From Nitrobacter sp051535235 (GTDB lineage: Bacteria > Pseudomonadota > Alphaproteobacteria > Rhizobiales > Xanthobacteraceae), in contig NZ_JBPPLZ010000004.1 in the NCBI RefSeq assembly GCF_051535235.1, positions 248,001 to 312,000 of the forward strand: a stretch of DNA of 64,000 nucleotides. The letters run 5' to 3'. A model generated the notes under the pieces. That model was not told the origin of the DNA, ran no database searches, and saw nothing but the letters and a program-made list of their open reading frames with translations. The position numbers and the translations under genes were made by a program. Numbering within the stretch: the first letter of the stretch is position 1; every line of letters starts with the position of its first letter. Of the stretch, positions 8,812 to 18,210 are shown piece after piece.

Positions 8812-9375
8812 ATGGCGTCGGGGAATTTCGATATCGGCGAGCTGAAACGCCGGATGCAGGGAGCGACACAGTCCCTCAAGCATGAGCTGGGCAGTTTGCG
8901 GACCGGGCGGGCGGCATCGTCGATGCTCGATCCGGTGCAGGTCGAGGCCTATGGCAGCCACATGCCGTTGAACCAGGTGGCGACGGTCAGCGTTCCCGAG
9001 CCGCGCCTTCTGTCGGTGCAGGTCTGGGATAAATCGATGGTCAAGGCGGTGGAGAAGGCGATCGTCGACTCCAACCTCGGGTTGAGCCCGGCCACCGAAG
9101 GACAGGTGCTTCGCCTGCGCATCCCCGAACTCAACGAAGAGCGCCGCAAGGAACTGGTGAAGATCGCGCATAAATATGCCGAGGCGGCCAAGGTGGCGGT
9201 TCGCCACGTCCGGCGCGACGGACTCGATGCGATCAAGAAGCTCGAGAAGAATCACGAGATTTCCGAGGATGATGAGAAGCGCCTGGCGAACGATGTTCAG
9301 AAGGCGACGGACGGGGTAATCTCCGAAATCGATCAATTGCTGGCGGGCAAGGAAAAGGAAATCCTCACCGTTTAG
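8812..9375 (+). CDS. frr: Ribosome recycling factor
   Basis: Splits post-termination ribosomes together with EF-G. The start at 8812 (MASGNFDIGELKRRM) is preceded by TTGGAGAGCGGC and gives 187 residues, close to the family norm; an in-frame TTG at 8794 is less likely. Family motifs include LRTGRAASSMLDPVQVEAYG, LNQVATVSVPEPR and the C-terminal VQKATDGVISEIDQLLAGKE. Confidence 0.97.
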   Translation: MASGNFDIGELKRRMQGATQSLKHELGSLRTGRAASSMLDPVQVEAYGSHMPLNQVATVSVPEPRLLSVQVWDKSMVKAVEKAIVDSNLGLSPATEGQVLRLRIPELNEERRKELVKIAHKYAEAAKVAVRHVRRDGLDAIKKLEKNHEISEDDEKRLANDVQKATDGVISEIDQLLAGKEKEILTV

Positions 9376-9394
9376 CCGGGACTGGACTGACCTG

Positions 9395-10153
9395 ATGTCG
9401 AACGCTGTAGCGCCTGCAATCGAGGGATCGGACCAAGCCGATGCGCCGCTGCACGTTGCGATCATCATGGATGGCAACGGCCGATGGGCGGCCGCAAGAG
9501 GGCTGCCGCGTGCGGAAGGTCATCGTCGCGGGGTCGAGGCGCTGAGACGCGTGGTTCGTGCCGCAAGCGAACTGAACATTCTTTATCTGACGATTTTTTC
9601 TTTCAGCTCCGAGAACTGGTCGCGGCCTCCGAGCGAGATCAACGATCTCTTCGGCTTGCTGCGAAGGTTCGTCCGCAACGACCTCGCGACGTTGCACCGC
9701 GACGGGGTGCGCGTGCGGGTTATCGGCGAACGTGCAGGGTTGGAGCCGGATATCAGCGCGCTGCTGAGCGAGGCGGAGGAGCTGACCAAGGACAACACCC
9801 GCCTCAATCTCGTGGTCGCGTTCAACTACGGTTCGCGGCAGGAAATCGCGAACGCCGCACAGCGGCTTGCGCGTGAGGTTGCGGACGGCAAGCGCGATCC
9901 GGCCACGATCGACGCCGACATGCTTGGTCGATATCTGGATGCGCCGGATATTCCCGACCCCGATCTGATCATCCGCACCAGCGGCGAGCAGCGGCTGTCG
10001 AATTTCCTGATGTGGCAGGCGGCCTATAGCGAGTTTGTGTTCGTCCCGATTCACTGGCCGGACTTCGACAAGACCGCGCTCGAAGGCGCCATCGCCGAAT
10101 ATGCCAGACGCGAGCGCCGTTTCGGCGGGCTGGCTGCGAAGACCGGGTCGTGA
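9395..10153 (+). CDS. uppS: Undecaprenyl (polyprenyl) diphosphate synthase
   Basis: Cis-prenyltransferase making the C55 carrier lipid for peptidoglycan and O-antigen. The signature HVAIIMDGNGRWA with its catalytic Asp lies near residues 25-40, followed by GHRRGVEALR, FSFSSENWSRP and, near the end, LIIRTSGEQRLSNF. The length of 252 residues is normal. Its stop overlaps the next start (GTGA), indicating translational coupling with cdsA. Confidence 0.96.
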   Translation: MSNAVAPAIEGSDQADAPLHVAIIMDGNGRWAAARGLPRAEGHRRGVEALRRVVRAASELNILYLTIFSFSSENWSRPPSEINDLFGLLRRFVRNDLATLHRDGVRVRVIGERAGLEPDISALLSEAEELTKDNTRLNLVVAFNYGSRQEIANAAQRLAREVADGKRDPATIDADMLGRYLDAPDIPDPDLIIRTSGEQRLSNFLMWQAAYSEFVFVPIHWPDFDKTALEGAIAEYARRERRFGGLAAKTGS

Positions 10154-11001
10154 CGGGCGTGAATCAGGAACAGGTAGCGCCGGCCGCTGCAGGAGAATCG
10201 CGGAATCTCCGCACGCGCATCCTTGCCGCGCTTGTGCTCGCCCCTGCTGCGATCGGGATCGCATGGGCCGGCGGGCCGCTATGGATCGGACTTGTAACGC
10301 TCGCGGCCATCGGCATGTACGTCGAATGGCTGACGATCGTCGGCGCCGCGCGGGAAAAACAGACCGTCGCCGCAGGGATCGCGGCGCTCGTCCTGTCCGG
10401 TCTGAGTCTGGCGCTTGGATACGGCGCGTTCTCGCTGGTTGTTCTCGTGATCGGCATTGCAGCGGTCGCAGCGGTGTCGCGGCGGTTGCAGCTTTGGTCG
10501 GTGGCCGGATTCTGTTACGCGGCGGCGGCCGCATTTGCGTCGGCTCAGGTTCGCCTCGACGATGCCTACGGGTTCGCCGCGTTGATATTCGTCATGCTGG
10601 TGGTGTGGGCGGCCGATATCGGAGGATATTTCGCCGGCCGCGGCATCGGCGGACCCAAATTGTGGCCTCGCGTCAGCCCGAAGAAAACGTGGGCCGGCGC
10701 GATCGGCGGGTTCGCAGGCGGGCTCGCTGTTGCGGCGGGATTTGCCGCCTTCGGTCTTGGAAAACTGACACCGCTGCTTTTGCTCGCCGCTTTCCTGTCC
10801 GTCGTGTCGCAATCGGGCGACCTGTTTGAATCGGCGGTCAAGAGACGTTTCGGGGTCAAGGACTCCAGTCAGATCATTCCCGGGCATGGCGGTCTGCTCG
10901 ACCGCCTCGACGGCTTTGTTGCGGCGATTATTGCTGCCGCGCTTTTCGGATTTCTGCGGGGCGATGCGAATGGCATCGGTCATGCTCTTATGGTTTGGTG
11001 A
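10150..11001 (+). CDS. cdsA: Phosphatidate cytidylyltransferase (CDP-diglyceride synthase)
   Basis: Integral membrane enzyme making CDP-diacylglycerol for phospholipid synthesis. The start is a GTG overlapping the uppS stop by four bases; a second GTG nine bases on is also possible. The protein (283 residues) is strongly hydrophobic with about seven to eight membrane segments. The C-terminal family signature is complete: SAVKRRFGVKDSSQIIPGHG then DRLDG. It also shows SPKKTWAGAIGG. It ends three bases before the dxr start. Confidence 0.95.
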   Translation: MTGVNQEQVAPAAAGESRNLRTRILAALVLAPAAIGIAWAGGPLWIGLVTLAAIGMYVEWLTIVGAAREKQTVAAGIAALVLSGLSLALGYGAFSLVVLVIGIAAVAAVSRRLQLWSVAGFCYAAAAAFASAQVRLDDAYGFAALIFVMLVVWAADIGGYFAGRGIGGPKLWPRVSPKKTWAGAIGGFAGGLAVAAGFAAFGLGKLTPLLLLAAFLSVVSQSGDLFESAVKRRFGVKDSSQIIPGHGGLLDRLDGFVAAIIAAALFGFLRGDANGIGHALMVW

Positions 11002-11004
11002 GGT

Positions 11005-12228
11005 ATGAGTGCTGTTCCGTTGAAAAATGACAAGCCGGTTCAGGCGGGCGTCAGGACCGTAACGGTTCTGGGAGCCACCGGTTCGATCGGCGACAGCACG
11101 ATGGATTTGTTGCGAAGCGCGCGCGGCCGTTATCGCGTCGAAGCGCTGACGGCGAATTCCAACGCCAAGATGCTTGCCAAGCTCGCGCGAGAATTCGACG
11201 CGCGGTTTGTCGCGGTGGCCGATACCTCGTGTTTTGGCGAGTTGAAGGAAGCGCTCGCCGGCAGCGGCATCGAGTGTGGCGTCGGAGAAAGCGCGATCAT
11301 CGAGGCAGCCTCGCGTCCGACCGACTGGCTGATGGCTGCTGTGAGCGGGGCGGCCGGGCTGAAGCCCGCGCTTGCCGCCGTCGATCGCGGGACGACGATC
11401 GCGCTTGCGAACAAGGAGTGTCTGGTCTGCGCCGGCGATTTCTTCATGCAGCGCGCCGCCAAGGCCGGGGCCTGCATCCTGCCGGCCGACTCCGAACACA
11501 ATGCGCTGTTTCAGGCCCTGAGTTCGGGAAACCGCGACGAACTTACGCGCGTGATCATTACCGCGTCGGGGGGGCCGTTTCGCACCTGGGCGCCTGCCGA
11601 CATCGAGAACGCGACGCTGGCGCAGGCGCTGAAACATCCGAACTGGAGCATGGGTCGAAAGATCACCATCGACTCGGCGTCGATGATGAACAAGGGACTC
11701 GAAGTGATCGAGGCCGCCTGCCTGTTTGCGCTGGCGCCGGACGAGATCGACGTGCTGGTCCACCCGCAATCGATCGTCCACGGCATGGTCGAGTTTTCCG
11801 ACCGGTCCGTCGTCGCTCAACTCGGGACGCCCGACATGCGGACTCCGATCGCGCATTGCCTCGGCTGGCCGGAGCGCATCGCCGGCCCGGCGATGAAGCT
11901 CGATCTCGCCAAAATCGGGCAACTGACGTTCGAGGCGCCGGATTTCGCCCGATTTCCGGCGTTGCGGCTGGCCTATGACGCGCTGAGAACAGGCAACGGC
12001 GCAACCACCGTCTACAATGCCGCCAACGAGATCGCCGTTGCGGCGTTCATCGCCGAGAAGATCAGGTTCGGGGCCATCGCGCGCCTCGTCGAAGCGACCC
12101 TGAACGGCTGGATCCGGGCGGGGAATCTTGCACCTCTGGCGTCCGCTGACGACGCCATCGCCGTTGACCATAACGCGCGAAACATGGCGGCTTCGCTCTT
12201 GCCGCAAATTGCCGCAAAAGCGTCCTAG
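11005..12228 (+). CDS. dxr: 1-deoxy-D-xylulose 5-phosphate reductoisomerase
   Basis: Second enzyme of the MEP isoprenoid pathway. The NADPH-binding GATGSIGDSTMDLL lies near residues 15-28. LANKECLVCAG, LPADSEHNALFQ and the active-site loop around NWSMGRKITIDSASMMNKGL are intact. The length of 407 residues fits. GGTGAGGT precedes the ATG. Together with uppS it supplies and uses isoprenoid precursors in one cluster. Confidence 0.97.
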   Translation: MSAVPLKNDKPVQAGVRTVTVLGATGSIGDSTMDLLRSARGRYRVEALTANSNAKMLAKLAREFDARFVAVADTSCFGELKEALAGSGIECGVGESAIIEAASRPTDWLMAAVSGAAGLKPALAAVDRGTTIALANKECLVCAGDFFMQRAAKAGACILPADSEHNALFQALSSGNRDELTRVIITASGGPFRTWAPADIENATLAQALKHPNWSMGRKITIDSASMMNKGLEVIEAACLFALAPDEIDVLVHPQSIVHGMVEFSDRSVVAQLGTPDMRTPIAHCLGWPERIAGPAMKLDLAKIGQLTFEAPDFARFPALRLAYDALRTGNGATTVYNAANEIAVAAFIAEKIRFGAIARLVEATLNGWIRAGNLAPLASADDAIAVDHNARNMAASLLPQIAAKAS

Positions 12229-12312
12229 GGAGCGGATGGGGAAAAGTTTGCTGCGCTTTCCCGCGTCCGTCAGGCTTCTTAAAAAACGAGTCAAATCAAG
12301 ATCATAGAGTCT

Positions 12313-12334
12313 CGCTTCTGAATCATCGGAAGCG
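12313..12334. repeat. Dispersed palindrome, partial copy
   Basis: CGCTTCTGA-ATCA-TCGGAAGCG forms a 9-bp stem with one wobble pair. It matches the palindromic half of the repeat at 5636-5775. Confidence 0.6.
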
Positions 12335-12580
12335 GAAATATTCCAGTGATGAATTGACGTCGCGCCTTTCGCTCGGCTTGAGGGTTTACACGCAAATGTC
12401 AAATTCAAAACTTCACTGGTAACTTATATTTGCTAGTGTTCCTTCGAGTCCAATCTTCGCGGGAATGCTCGCTAAAGCCGGATGCGGATGGTAGAAATCA
12501 AACGACGACGCGTCTCCGGCCTGACCCGAGCAGGGTACGGGACAACGCTGCGTGTGGAGAGAGCGCGTCAATCAAACCTT

Positions 12581-12620
12581 AGAGGTTCGCTTCTGATTCC
12601 GTCAGAAGCCGAAAGGCTCT
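12581..12620. repeat. Dispersed palindrome, partial copy
   Basis: GCTTCTGA-TTCCG-TCAGAAGC is an 8-bp perfect stem, flanked by AGAG and CTCT that extend the symmetry. It belongs to the same family as the palindrome at 5640 and lies about 50 bases upstream of rseP. Confidence 0.65.
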
Positions 12621-12667
12621 AGGGCGTTCGGGACCAGGGCCTCCGGGCGCTGGACGAGGGAAACGGA

Positions 12668-13819
12668 ATGGCAGAGTTTTTTCTTAATAGTTTCCATACA
12701 TTAAGCACAGGTGTCATAGGCTACGTCGTTCCGTTCCTGTTTGTTCTCACGATCGTCGTTTTCTTTCACGAACTGGGCCACTTTCTGGTTGCGCGCTGGG
12801 CCGGCGTGAAAATCCTCACGTTCTCGATAGGCTTTGGCCCCGAACTGGCGGGCTTCAACGACAGGCACGGGACGCGCTGGAAGGTCTCGGCCATCCCGCT
12901 CGGGGGCTATGTCAAGTTTTTGGGCGATGATTCCGAAGCAAGCACGCCGTCCAGCGCGACCCTTGCATCCATGACCGCGGAGGAGCGCGCCGGCAGCTTC
13001 CACCACAAGAATGTTGGCCGGCGTGCCGCAATCGTTGCTGCCGGCCCTATCGCCAACTTCATCCTCGCGATCTTCATTTTCGCAGGCCTGTTCACCTTTT
13101 TGGGCAAGCCCAGCACGACGCCGCGCGTCGACGGAGTGCTGGCCGGCAGCGCAGCCGAAGCCGCCGGCTTCAAGCTCGGCGACATCGTGACCGCGATCAA
13201 CGGCAGCACGATCGACAGCTTTTCGGATATGCAGCGCATCGTCGGAACCAGTGCCGGCGAGACGCTGACATTCACGGTGAAGCGCGGCGATGCGGTCATC
13301 GATCTGCGGGGAACTCCGGAACTGAGGGAAATCAAGGACCGGTTCGGTAACGAACACCGGATCGGCGTGCTCGGGATTTCGCGCGCGACTTCGCCCGGCG
13401 ACGTCACCACCGAAAGGGTCAACCCGGCGGAGGGGCTATGGCTGGGAGTGAAGGAGACCTGGTTCGTGGTCGACCGCACGCTGGCTTATATCGGCGGAAT
13501 ATTCACCGGACGCGAGGCTGCCGATCAGGTGGGCGGCCCGCTTCGCATCGCGCAGATATCCGGGCAGGTCGCCACGATTGGCCTCGGCCCGCTGATCCAT
13601 CTTGCCGCCATTCTTTCCGTGTCCATCGGATTGCTGAACCTGTTTCCGGTTCCCTTGCTGGATGGCGGGCATCTTTTGTTCTATGCGGTGGAAGCTGCGC
13701 GAGGCCGCCCGATGTCCGAGCGTGCCCAGGAAATGGGCTTCCGAATCGGTCTCGGCCTGGTGCTGATGTTGATGGTCTTCGCGACCTACAATGACATACT
13801 GCATCTGGCCGGCTCGTGA
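12668..13819 (+). CDS. rseP: Site-2 protease family zinc metalloprotease RseP
   Basis: Intramembrane protease that cleaves anti-sigma factors or remnant signal peptides in the inner membrane. The zinc motif HELGH lies at residues 34-38 in the first membrane helix. A PDZ domain follows (about residues 125-205, GVLAGSAAEAAGFKLGD), and the second zinc motif LLDGG is in the C-terminal membrane region. At 383 residues with one visible PDZ it resembles the alphaproteobacterial form; E. coli RseP has two PDZ domains. It heads the envelope cluster with bamA and lpx genes. Confidence 0.95.
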   Translation: MAEFFLNSFHTLSTGVIGYVVPFLFVLTIVVFFHELGHFLVARWAGVKILTFSIGFGPELAGFNDRHGTRWKVSAIPLGGYVKFLGDDSEASTPSSATLASMTAEERAGSFHHKNVGRRAAIVAAGPIANFILAIFIFAGLFTFLGKPSTTPRVDGVLAGSAAEAAGFKLGDIVTAINGSTIDSFSDMQRIVGTSAGETLTFTVKRGDAVIDLRGTPELREIKDRFGNEHRIGVLGISRATSPGDVTTERVNPAEGLWLGVKETWFVVDRTLAYIGGIFTGREAADQVGGPLRIAQISGQVATIGLGPLIHLAAILSVSIGLLNLFPVPLLDGGHLLFYAVEAARGRPMSERAQEMGFRIGLGLVLMLMVFATYNDILHLAGS

Positions 13820-13892
13820 GTCGCGCGCCGGGAGCGGGGGAAGAGGAAAAGCCCTAGCGGTTTTCGTTTCGCGTCCCGCTTCTCAAATATGG

Positions 13893-13925
13893 GAATCGAT
13901 CACGTTCGTGATTTTGTATCGATTC
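13893..13925. promoter_or_regulatory. Nested palindrome upstream of bamA (candidate operator)
   Basis: An outer inverted repeat GAATCGAT (13893-13900) and ATCGATTC (13918-13925) surrounds a perfect inner palindrome ATCACG-TT-CGTGAT (13899-13912). The density of symmetry is unusual for a 285-base gap, and there is no T-run to make it a terminator. A protein-binding site controlling bamA is an inference. Confidence 0.4.
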
Positions 13926-14104
13926 GATCCACAATCATCGCGATCCGGGCGTGACTATTGGGCAACGTCTTGGAGTTAAATTGGAATTGCACTGCGAAAG
14001 GCCGTTTGCCGCTACCGAAAAATTGGCTACAAGCAGCGCGAATGGGAATCTGCCGCACCCGCGGGGAACGGGTCGGCATCAGAATTGATAAGGGCGCATT
14101 GCGC

Positions 14105-16633
14105 ATGAATGTTGGAATGCGAGTGTTACGGGGGACACTGCTCGCCGCCCTGGTAGTCGCGACCGTGCCGGTTGCCGCTGTCGTGGCTGTCCCGCTCGTG
14201 TCGTCGCCCGCTGCGGCCCAGACCCTTTCGTCGATTTCGGTCGAGGGAAACCGTCGGGTCGAACTGGAGACGATCCGTTCGTATTTCAAGCCGGATGCCA
14301 GCGGGCGTCTTGACCAGGCGAGCATCGATGACGGGTTGAAGGCGCTGATCGAAACCGGTCTGTTCCAGGATGTCAGGATCAACCGGGTCGGGGGCAGGCT
14401 GGTGGTCTCGGTCGTGGAAAATCCGGTCATCAACCGGGTCGCGTTCGAGGGCAACAAGAAGGTCAAGGACGATCAACTGACGGCGGAAATCCAGTCCAAG
14501 CCGCGCGGCACGTTTTCCCGGCCGATGGTCCAGTCCGACGTTCAGCGAATCGTCGAAATCTATCGCCATTCCGGCCGCTATGATGTGCGCGTCACTCCCG
14601 AAATCGTCGAGCAGCCGAACAACCGCGTCGATCTGATCTTTACGATTAACGAGGGCGGCAAGACCGGTATCAAGTCGATCGAATTCATCGGCAATCATGC
14701 TTTTTCGTCGTATCGCCTGAAGGACGTGATCAAGACGCACGAGTCGAACTTCCTGAGCTTTCTCGGCGGAGGCGACGTTTATGATCCCGACCGCGTCGAG
14801 GCCGATCGCGACCTGCTGCGCCGCTATTATCTTAAGCACGGCTTTGCCGACGTTCAGATCGTTGCGGCGCTGACCGAATACGACCCTGCGCGCCACGGGT
14901 TCCTCGTCACCTTCAAGATCGACGAGGGCCAGCAATACCGCGTCGGGTCGGTGACGTTCGAGTCGTCGATTCCGTCGCTCGATGGAAATTCGCTGCGCAG
15001 CTTTTCGCGGGTCAACGTCGGAGCGCTCTATAACGCCGAAGCGCTTGAGAAGTCCGTCGAGGAGATGCAGGTCGAAGCGTCGCGTCGCGGATTTGCATTC
15101 GCGGTGGTGCGCCCCCGAGGTGATCGCAACTTCGACGCCCATACCGTCTCGATCGTATTCGCGATCGACGAAGGTCCGAGAACCTACATCGAGCGCATCA
15201 ACATCCGGGGCAATACGCGGACCCGGGACTATGTGATCCGCCGCGAGTTCGATATCTCGGAAGGCGATGCCTACAATCGATCCCTGGTGGATCGTGCCGA
15301 GCGCCGCCTGAAGAACCTCGATTTCTTCAAGACGGTCAAGATCACGACCGAGCCTGGATCGTCCAGCGATCGCGTGATCCTCGATGTCGACGTCGAAGAC
15401 AAGTCGACCGGCGACTTCTCGGTTTCGGGCGGCTACTCGACCACCCAGGGCGCGCTCGCGGAGGTCAGTGTCTCCGAACGCAATCTGCTTGGCCGCGGCC
15501 TGTTCGCAAAAGCCTCGGTCCAGTACGGCCAGTACGCGCGAGGATACTCGCTGTCGTTCGTCGAGCCGTACCTGCTGGACTATCGTGTCGCGCTCGGGCT
15601 CGATCTCTATCAGCGCGAGCAGCTCGCCAACCAGTACATTTCCTATAACGTCAAGACGCTTGGATTCAGCCCAAGGCTGGGTTTCGGCCTGCGTGAAGAT
15701 CTGACGCTGCAACTGCGTTATTCGATCTACCAGCAGGAAATCGGGCTGCCGGATGTTCTGCGGAATTGTAACAACAACATCGGCGACCCGAATTACAACC
15801 CGTCGCCGGCCTTTATGAACCTCAACGGGACATGGGATGGTTCGAGCCTTGGTTGCTACTCCGATGGCGAGGCTTCTCTGCCTATTCGCCAGGAGTTGGA
15901 GCGCGGTCGCACGCTGACCTCGATGCTCGGCTACACGCTGACCTACAATACCCTCGACAACAACAAGAACCCGACCGAGGGTCTGCTGATCGACTTCAGA
16001 CAGGACTTCGCCGGCGTCGGCGGCGACGTCAAATACCTGAAGACCGCGATCGATGCGAAGTACTACCAGCCGCTGGTTTCGGACATCGTCGGTCTGGTCC
16101 ATCTGCAGGGCGGTATTCTGAACAACATCGGCAACTATGCCGGGCAGAACGGAATTCGCATGCTGGATAATTTCCAGATGGGTCCCAATCTGGTTCGCGG
16201 CTTCGCGCCGAATGGTATCGGCCCCCGCGATATCAATTATCTGAGCACGATGGACGCTTTGGGCGGCACAAAGTACTGGGGAGCCTCGGTTGAACTGCAG
16301 ATGCCGTTCTGGTTCCTTCCCAAGGAAGTCGGGTTGAAGGGCGCGGTTTATGCGGATGCCGGTTCGCTCTGGGATTACAAGGGGCCGACCTCTTACGCGC
16401 TGACCAATGAATTCAACGCGCCGGGCTGCGTGCCAAGTACGTCGCGCACTGATCCCGGCACTTGCGCCGGTCTGCAATATGACGACACCAACGTGATCCG
16501 GACCTCAGCAGGTGTCGGCCTGATCTGGCAATCTCCGTTCGGCCCGCTTCGCTTCGACTACGCGGTGCCGATCACGAAGGGCAAGTACGACCGGGTGCAG
16601 GAGTTCAGGTTTGGCGGCGGCACGACATTCTGA
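14105..16633 (+). CDS. bamA: Outer membrane protein assembly factor BamA
   Basis: Omp85-family beta-barrel that inserts outer-membrane proteins. I chose the ATG at 14105 (842 residues) because it starts a good signal peptide (MRVLRGTLLAALVVATVPVA, then PAAAQTLSS); the frame continues upstream to 13958 without a better start. Five POTRA-type units are expected between about residues 40 and 450, beginning ISVEGNRRVELETIRSYF and repeating motifs such as INRVAFEGNKKVKDDQL. The C-terminal barrel contains LVRGFAPNGIGPRD and ends in RFGGGTTF with a terminal Phe. It is followed immediately by lpxD. Confidence 0.96.
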   Translation: MNVGMRVLRGTLLAALVVATVPVAAVVAVPLVSSPAAAQTLSSISVEGNRRVELETIRSYFKPDASGRLDQASIDDGLKALIETGLFQDVRINRVGGRLVVSVVENPVINRVAFEGNKKVKDDQLTAEIQSKPRGTFSRPMVQSDVQRIVEIYRHSGRYDVRVTPEIVEQPNNRVDLIFTINEGGKTGIKSIEFIGNHAFSSYRLKDVIKTHESNFLSFLGGGDVYDPDRVEADRDLLRRYYLKHGFADVQIVAALTEYDPARHGFLVTFKIDEGQQYRVGSVTFESSIPSLDGNSLRSFSRVNVGALYNAEALEKSVEEMQVEASRRGFAFAVVRPRGDRNFDAHTVSIVFAIDEGPRTYIERINIRGNTRTRDYVIRREFDISEGDAYNRSLVDRAERRLKNLDFFKTVKITTEPGSSSDRVILDVDVEDKSTGDFSVSGGYSTTQGALAEVSVSERNLLGRGLFAKASVQYGQYARGYSLSFVEPYLLDYRVALGLDLYQREQLANQYISYNVKTLGFSPRLGFGLREDLTLQLRYSIYQQEIGLPDVLRNCNNNIGDPNYNPSPAFMNLNGTWDGSSLGCYSDGEASLPIRQELERGRTLTSMLGYTLTYNTLDNNKNPTEGLLIDFRQDFAGVGGDVKYLKTAIDAKYYQPLVSDIVGLVHLQGGILNNIGNYAGQNGIRMLDNFQMGPNLVRGFAPNGIGPRDINYLSTMDALGGTKYWGASVELQMPFWFLPKEVGLKGAVYADAGSLWDYKGPTSYALTNEFNAPGCVPSTSRTDPGTCAGLQYDDTNVIRTSAGVGLIWQSPFGPLRFDYAVPITKGKYDRVQEFRFGGGTTF

Positions 16634-16665
16634 AGGTGATCACGGCGCGCACCGCGACGGATGGA

Positions 16666-17751
16666 ATGGCACAACCGGCGTTCTTTAAGCCGCCGCCGTC
16701 GTTGACGCTGGCGGAGATCGCGGCGTCGACGGGAGCGCAGTTGATCGACGCCTCCCGGGGTGCCCAGCGGATTGCCGGCCTCGCCTCGCTTGACCAGGCC
16801 GGGCCGGCGCATCTCACGTTCTTCGACAATCACAAGTATGCCGCGCAACTGGCGGTAACGAAGGCGGGTGCCTGTCTCGTCAATTCCCGATTCGAGGCCG
16901 ACGTTCCGACCCACGTGGCTGTCCTGCGCTCGGCGTCGCCGTTTCGTGCGTTCGTGAAGATCGCGCGCGAATTTCACGCCGATACGCTGCGGCCCCAGTC
17001 GTGGTTCGACAACGAGGCGATCGCCGCCTCCGCCGTCATTCACCCGTCCGCGCATCTTGAAGATGCAGTCGTTGTCGACCCGTTGGCGGTGATCGGCCCC
17101 GGAGCAGAAATCGGAACCGGTTCGGTGATCGGTTCAGGTGCGGTGATCGGCCCCGGTGTGCGGATCGGTCGGAATTGCAACGTCGGCGCCGGTACGACAA
17201 TCCAGGCCGCTCTCATCGGCAACAATGTGCTGATCCATCCCGGCTGTCACATCGGGCAGGATGGCTACGGGTTCATTTTCTTCAGTTCCGAGGGGCATGT
17301 CAAAGTCCCGCAGACCGGGCGTGTGTTGATCCAGAACGACGTCGAGATCGGCGCCGGCACGACCATCGATCGCGGAAGCCTGCGCGACACCGTCATCGGG
17401 GAAGGGACGAAAATCGACAATCAGGTCCAGATCGGCCACAATGTGACAATCGGTCGGCGCTGCCTGCTGGCGGCCCAGATCGGCCTGGCGGGCAGCCTGA
17501 CCATCGGCGATAACGTCGCGCTAGGCGCCAAATGCGGGATCAATAACCATCTCCACATCGGCGATGGCGCGCAGGTCACCGCCATGAGCGCGGTCAAGGA
17601 CGATATTCCTCCGAACGGCCGCTGGGGCGGTTATTTCGCAAAACCGACCAAGCAGTGGTTCCGCGAGATCATTGCGGTGGAACGTCTGGTGCGCGATGGT
17701 GCGCCGAACGCGGGATCGGCCACGTCCGATCCGAAGGATCGAGGTGCATGA
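16666..17751 (+). CDS. lpxD: UDP-3-O-acylglucosamine N-acyltransferase
   Basis: Third step of lipid A synthesis. I prefer the ATG at 16666 (361 residues, MAQPAFFKPPPSLTLAEIA); a GTG at 16636 would add ten residues. An N-terminal LpxD domain (about 1-95) is followed by left-handed beta-helix hexapeptide repeats (VIGPGAEIGTGSVIGSG and onward). The region IDNQVQIGHNVTIGRR carries the conserved active-site His. The C-terminal helix PTKQWFREIIAVERLVR is typical. It lies 32 bases after bamA and three bases before fabZ. Confidence 0.95.
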   Translation: MAQPAFFKPPPSLTLAEIAASTGAQLIDASRGAQRIAGLASLDQAGPAHLTFFDNHKYAAQLAVTKAGACLVNSRFEADVPTHVAVLRSASPFRAFVKIAREFHADTLRPQSWFDNEAIAASAVIHPSAHLEDAVVVDPLAVIGPGAEIGTGSVIGSGAVIGPGVRIGRNCNVGAGTTIQAALIGNNVLIHPGCHIGQDGYGFIFFSSEGHVKVPQTGRVLIQNDVEIGAGTTIDRGSLRDTVIGEGTKIDNQVQIGHNVTIGRRCLLAAQIGLAGSLTIGDNVALGAKCGINNHLHIGDGAQVTAMSAVKDDIPPNGRWGGYFAKPTKQWFREIIAVERLVRDGAPNAGSATSDPKDRGA

Positions 17752-17754
17752 GTA

Positions 17755-18210
17755 ATGGAGTCGCCGATCAAGTTCGAGGAGGTGGACATTGCCACCATCC
17801 TCAAAACCCTCCCTCATCGTTATCCATTCCTGCTGATTGACCGTGTCATCAACATTCGCGCCGACTACAGCGGTATCGGCGTGAAGAACGTCACGATCAA
17901 TGAGCCTGCATTCCAGGGCCACTTCCCGGAACGGCCGGTCTATCCGGGTGTGCTGATGATCGAGGGGATGGCGCAGACGGCTGGTGTCATCGGCATCACG
18001 TCGGTAGAGGGCACCGAAAAACCCCGCGCGGTTTACTTTCTGACGATCGACAAGTGCAAGTTCCGCAAGCCCGTCATGCCTGGCGATATCGTCGAATATC
18101 ACATGCGCAGCATTGGGCGGCGCAAAACGATGTGGTGGTTTCACGGCGACGCGAAAGTGGACGGCATCACCGTCGCCGAAGCCGACGTCGGCGCGATGCT
18201 GACCGACTGA
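17755..18210 (+). CDS. fabZ: (3R)-hydroxyacyl-ACP dehydratase FabZ
   Basis: Hot-dog-fold dehydratase of fatty acid elongation. The catalytic His is in LPHRYPFLLIDR (residues about 19-30), and the helix with the catalytic acid is GHFPERPVYPGVLMIEGMAQ. The length of 151 residues is normal. Its TGA overlaps the lpxA ATG by one base. Its position between lpxD and lpxA reflects competition for the same hydroxyacyl-ACP. Confidence 0.96.
   Translation: MESPIKFEEVDIATILKTLPHRYPFLLIDRVINIRADYSGIGVKNVTINEPAFQGHFPERPVYPGVLMIEGMAQTAGVIGITSVEGTEKPRAVYFLTIDKCKFRKPVMPGDIVEYHMRSIGRRKTMWWFHGDAKVDGITVAEADVGAMLTD

Larger units (their letters stand above)
12229..12667. other. Gene-free leader region upstream of rseP
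   Basis: This 439-base gap has no supported gene. It contains two hairpins of the same dispersed-repeat family (12313-12334 and 12581-12620) with an AT-richer stretch between them at about 12355-12440 that could carry promoter elements. The region from about 12470 to 12560 shows no feature I recognise. Confidence 0.5.

Noticed and set aside
10279..12408. 709-codon antisense frame over cdsA and dxr
   Set aside because: It is a shadow of two well-supported genes, with His/Arg/Asp-rich composition typical of antisense frames.
14126..16477. 783-codon antisense frame over bamA
   Set aside because: The plus-strand BamA is unambiguous; the antisense product has no domain and no start site.
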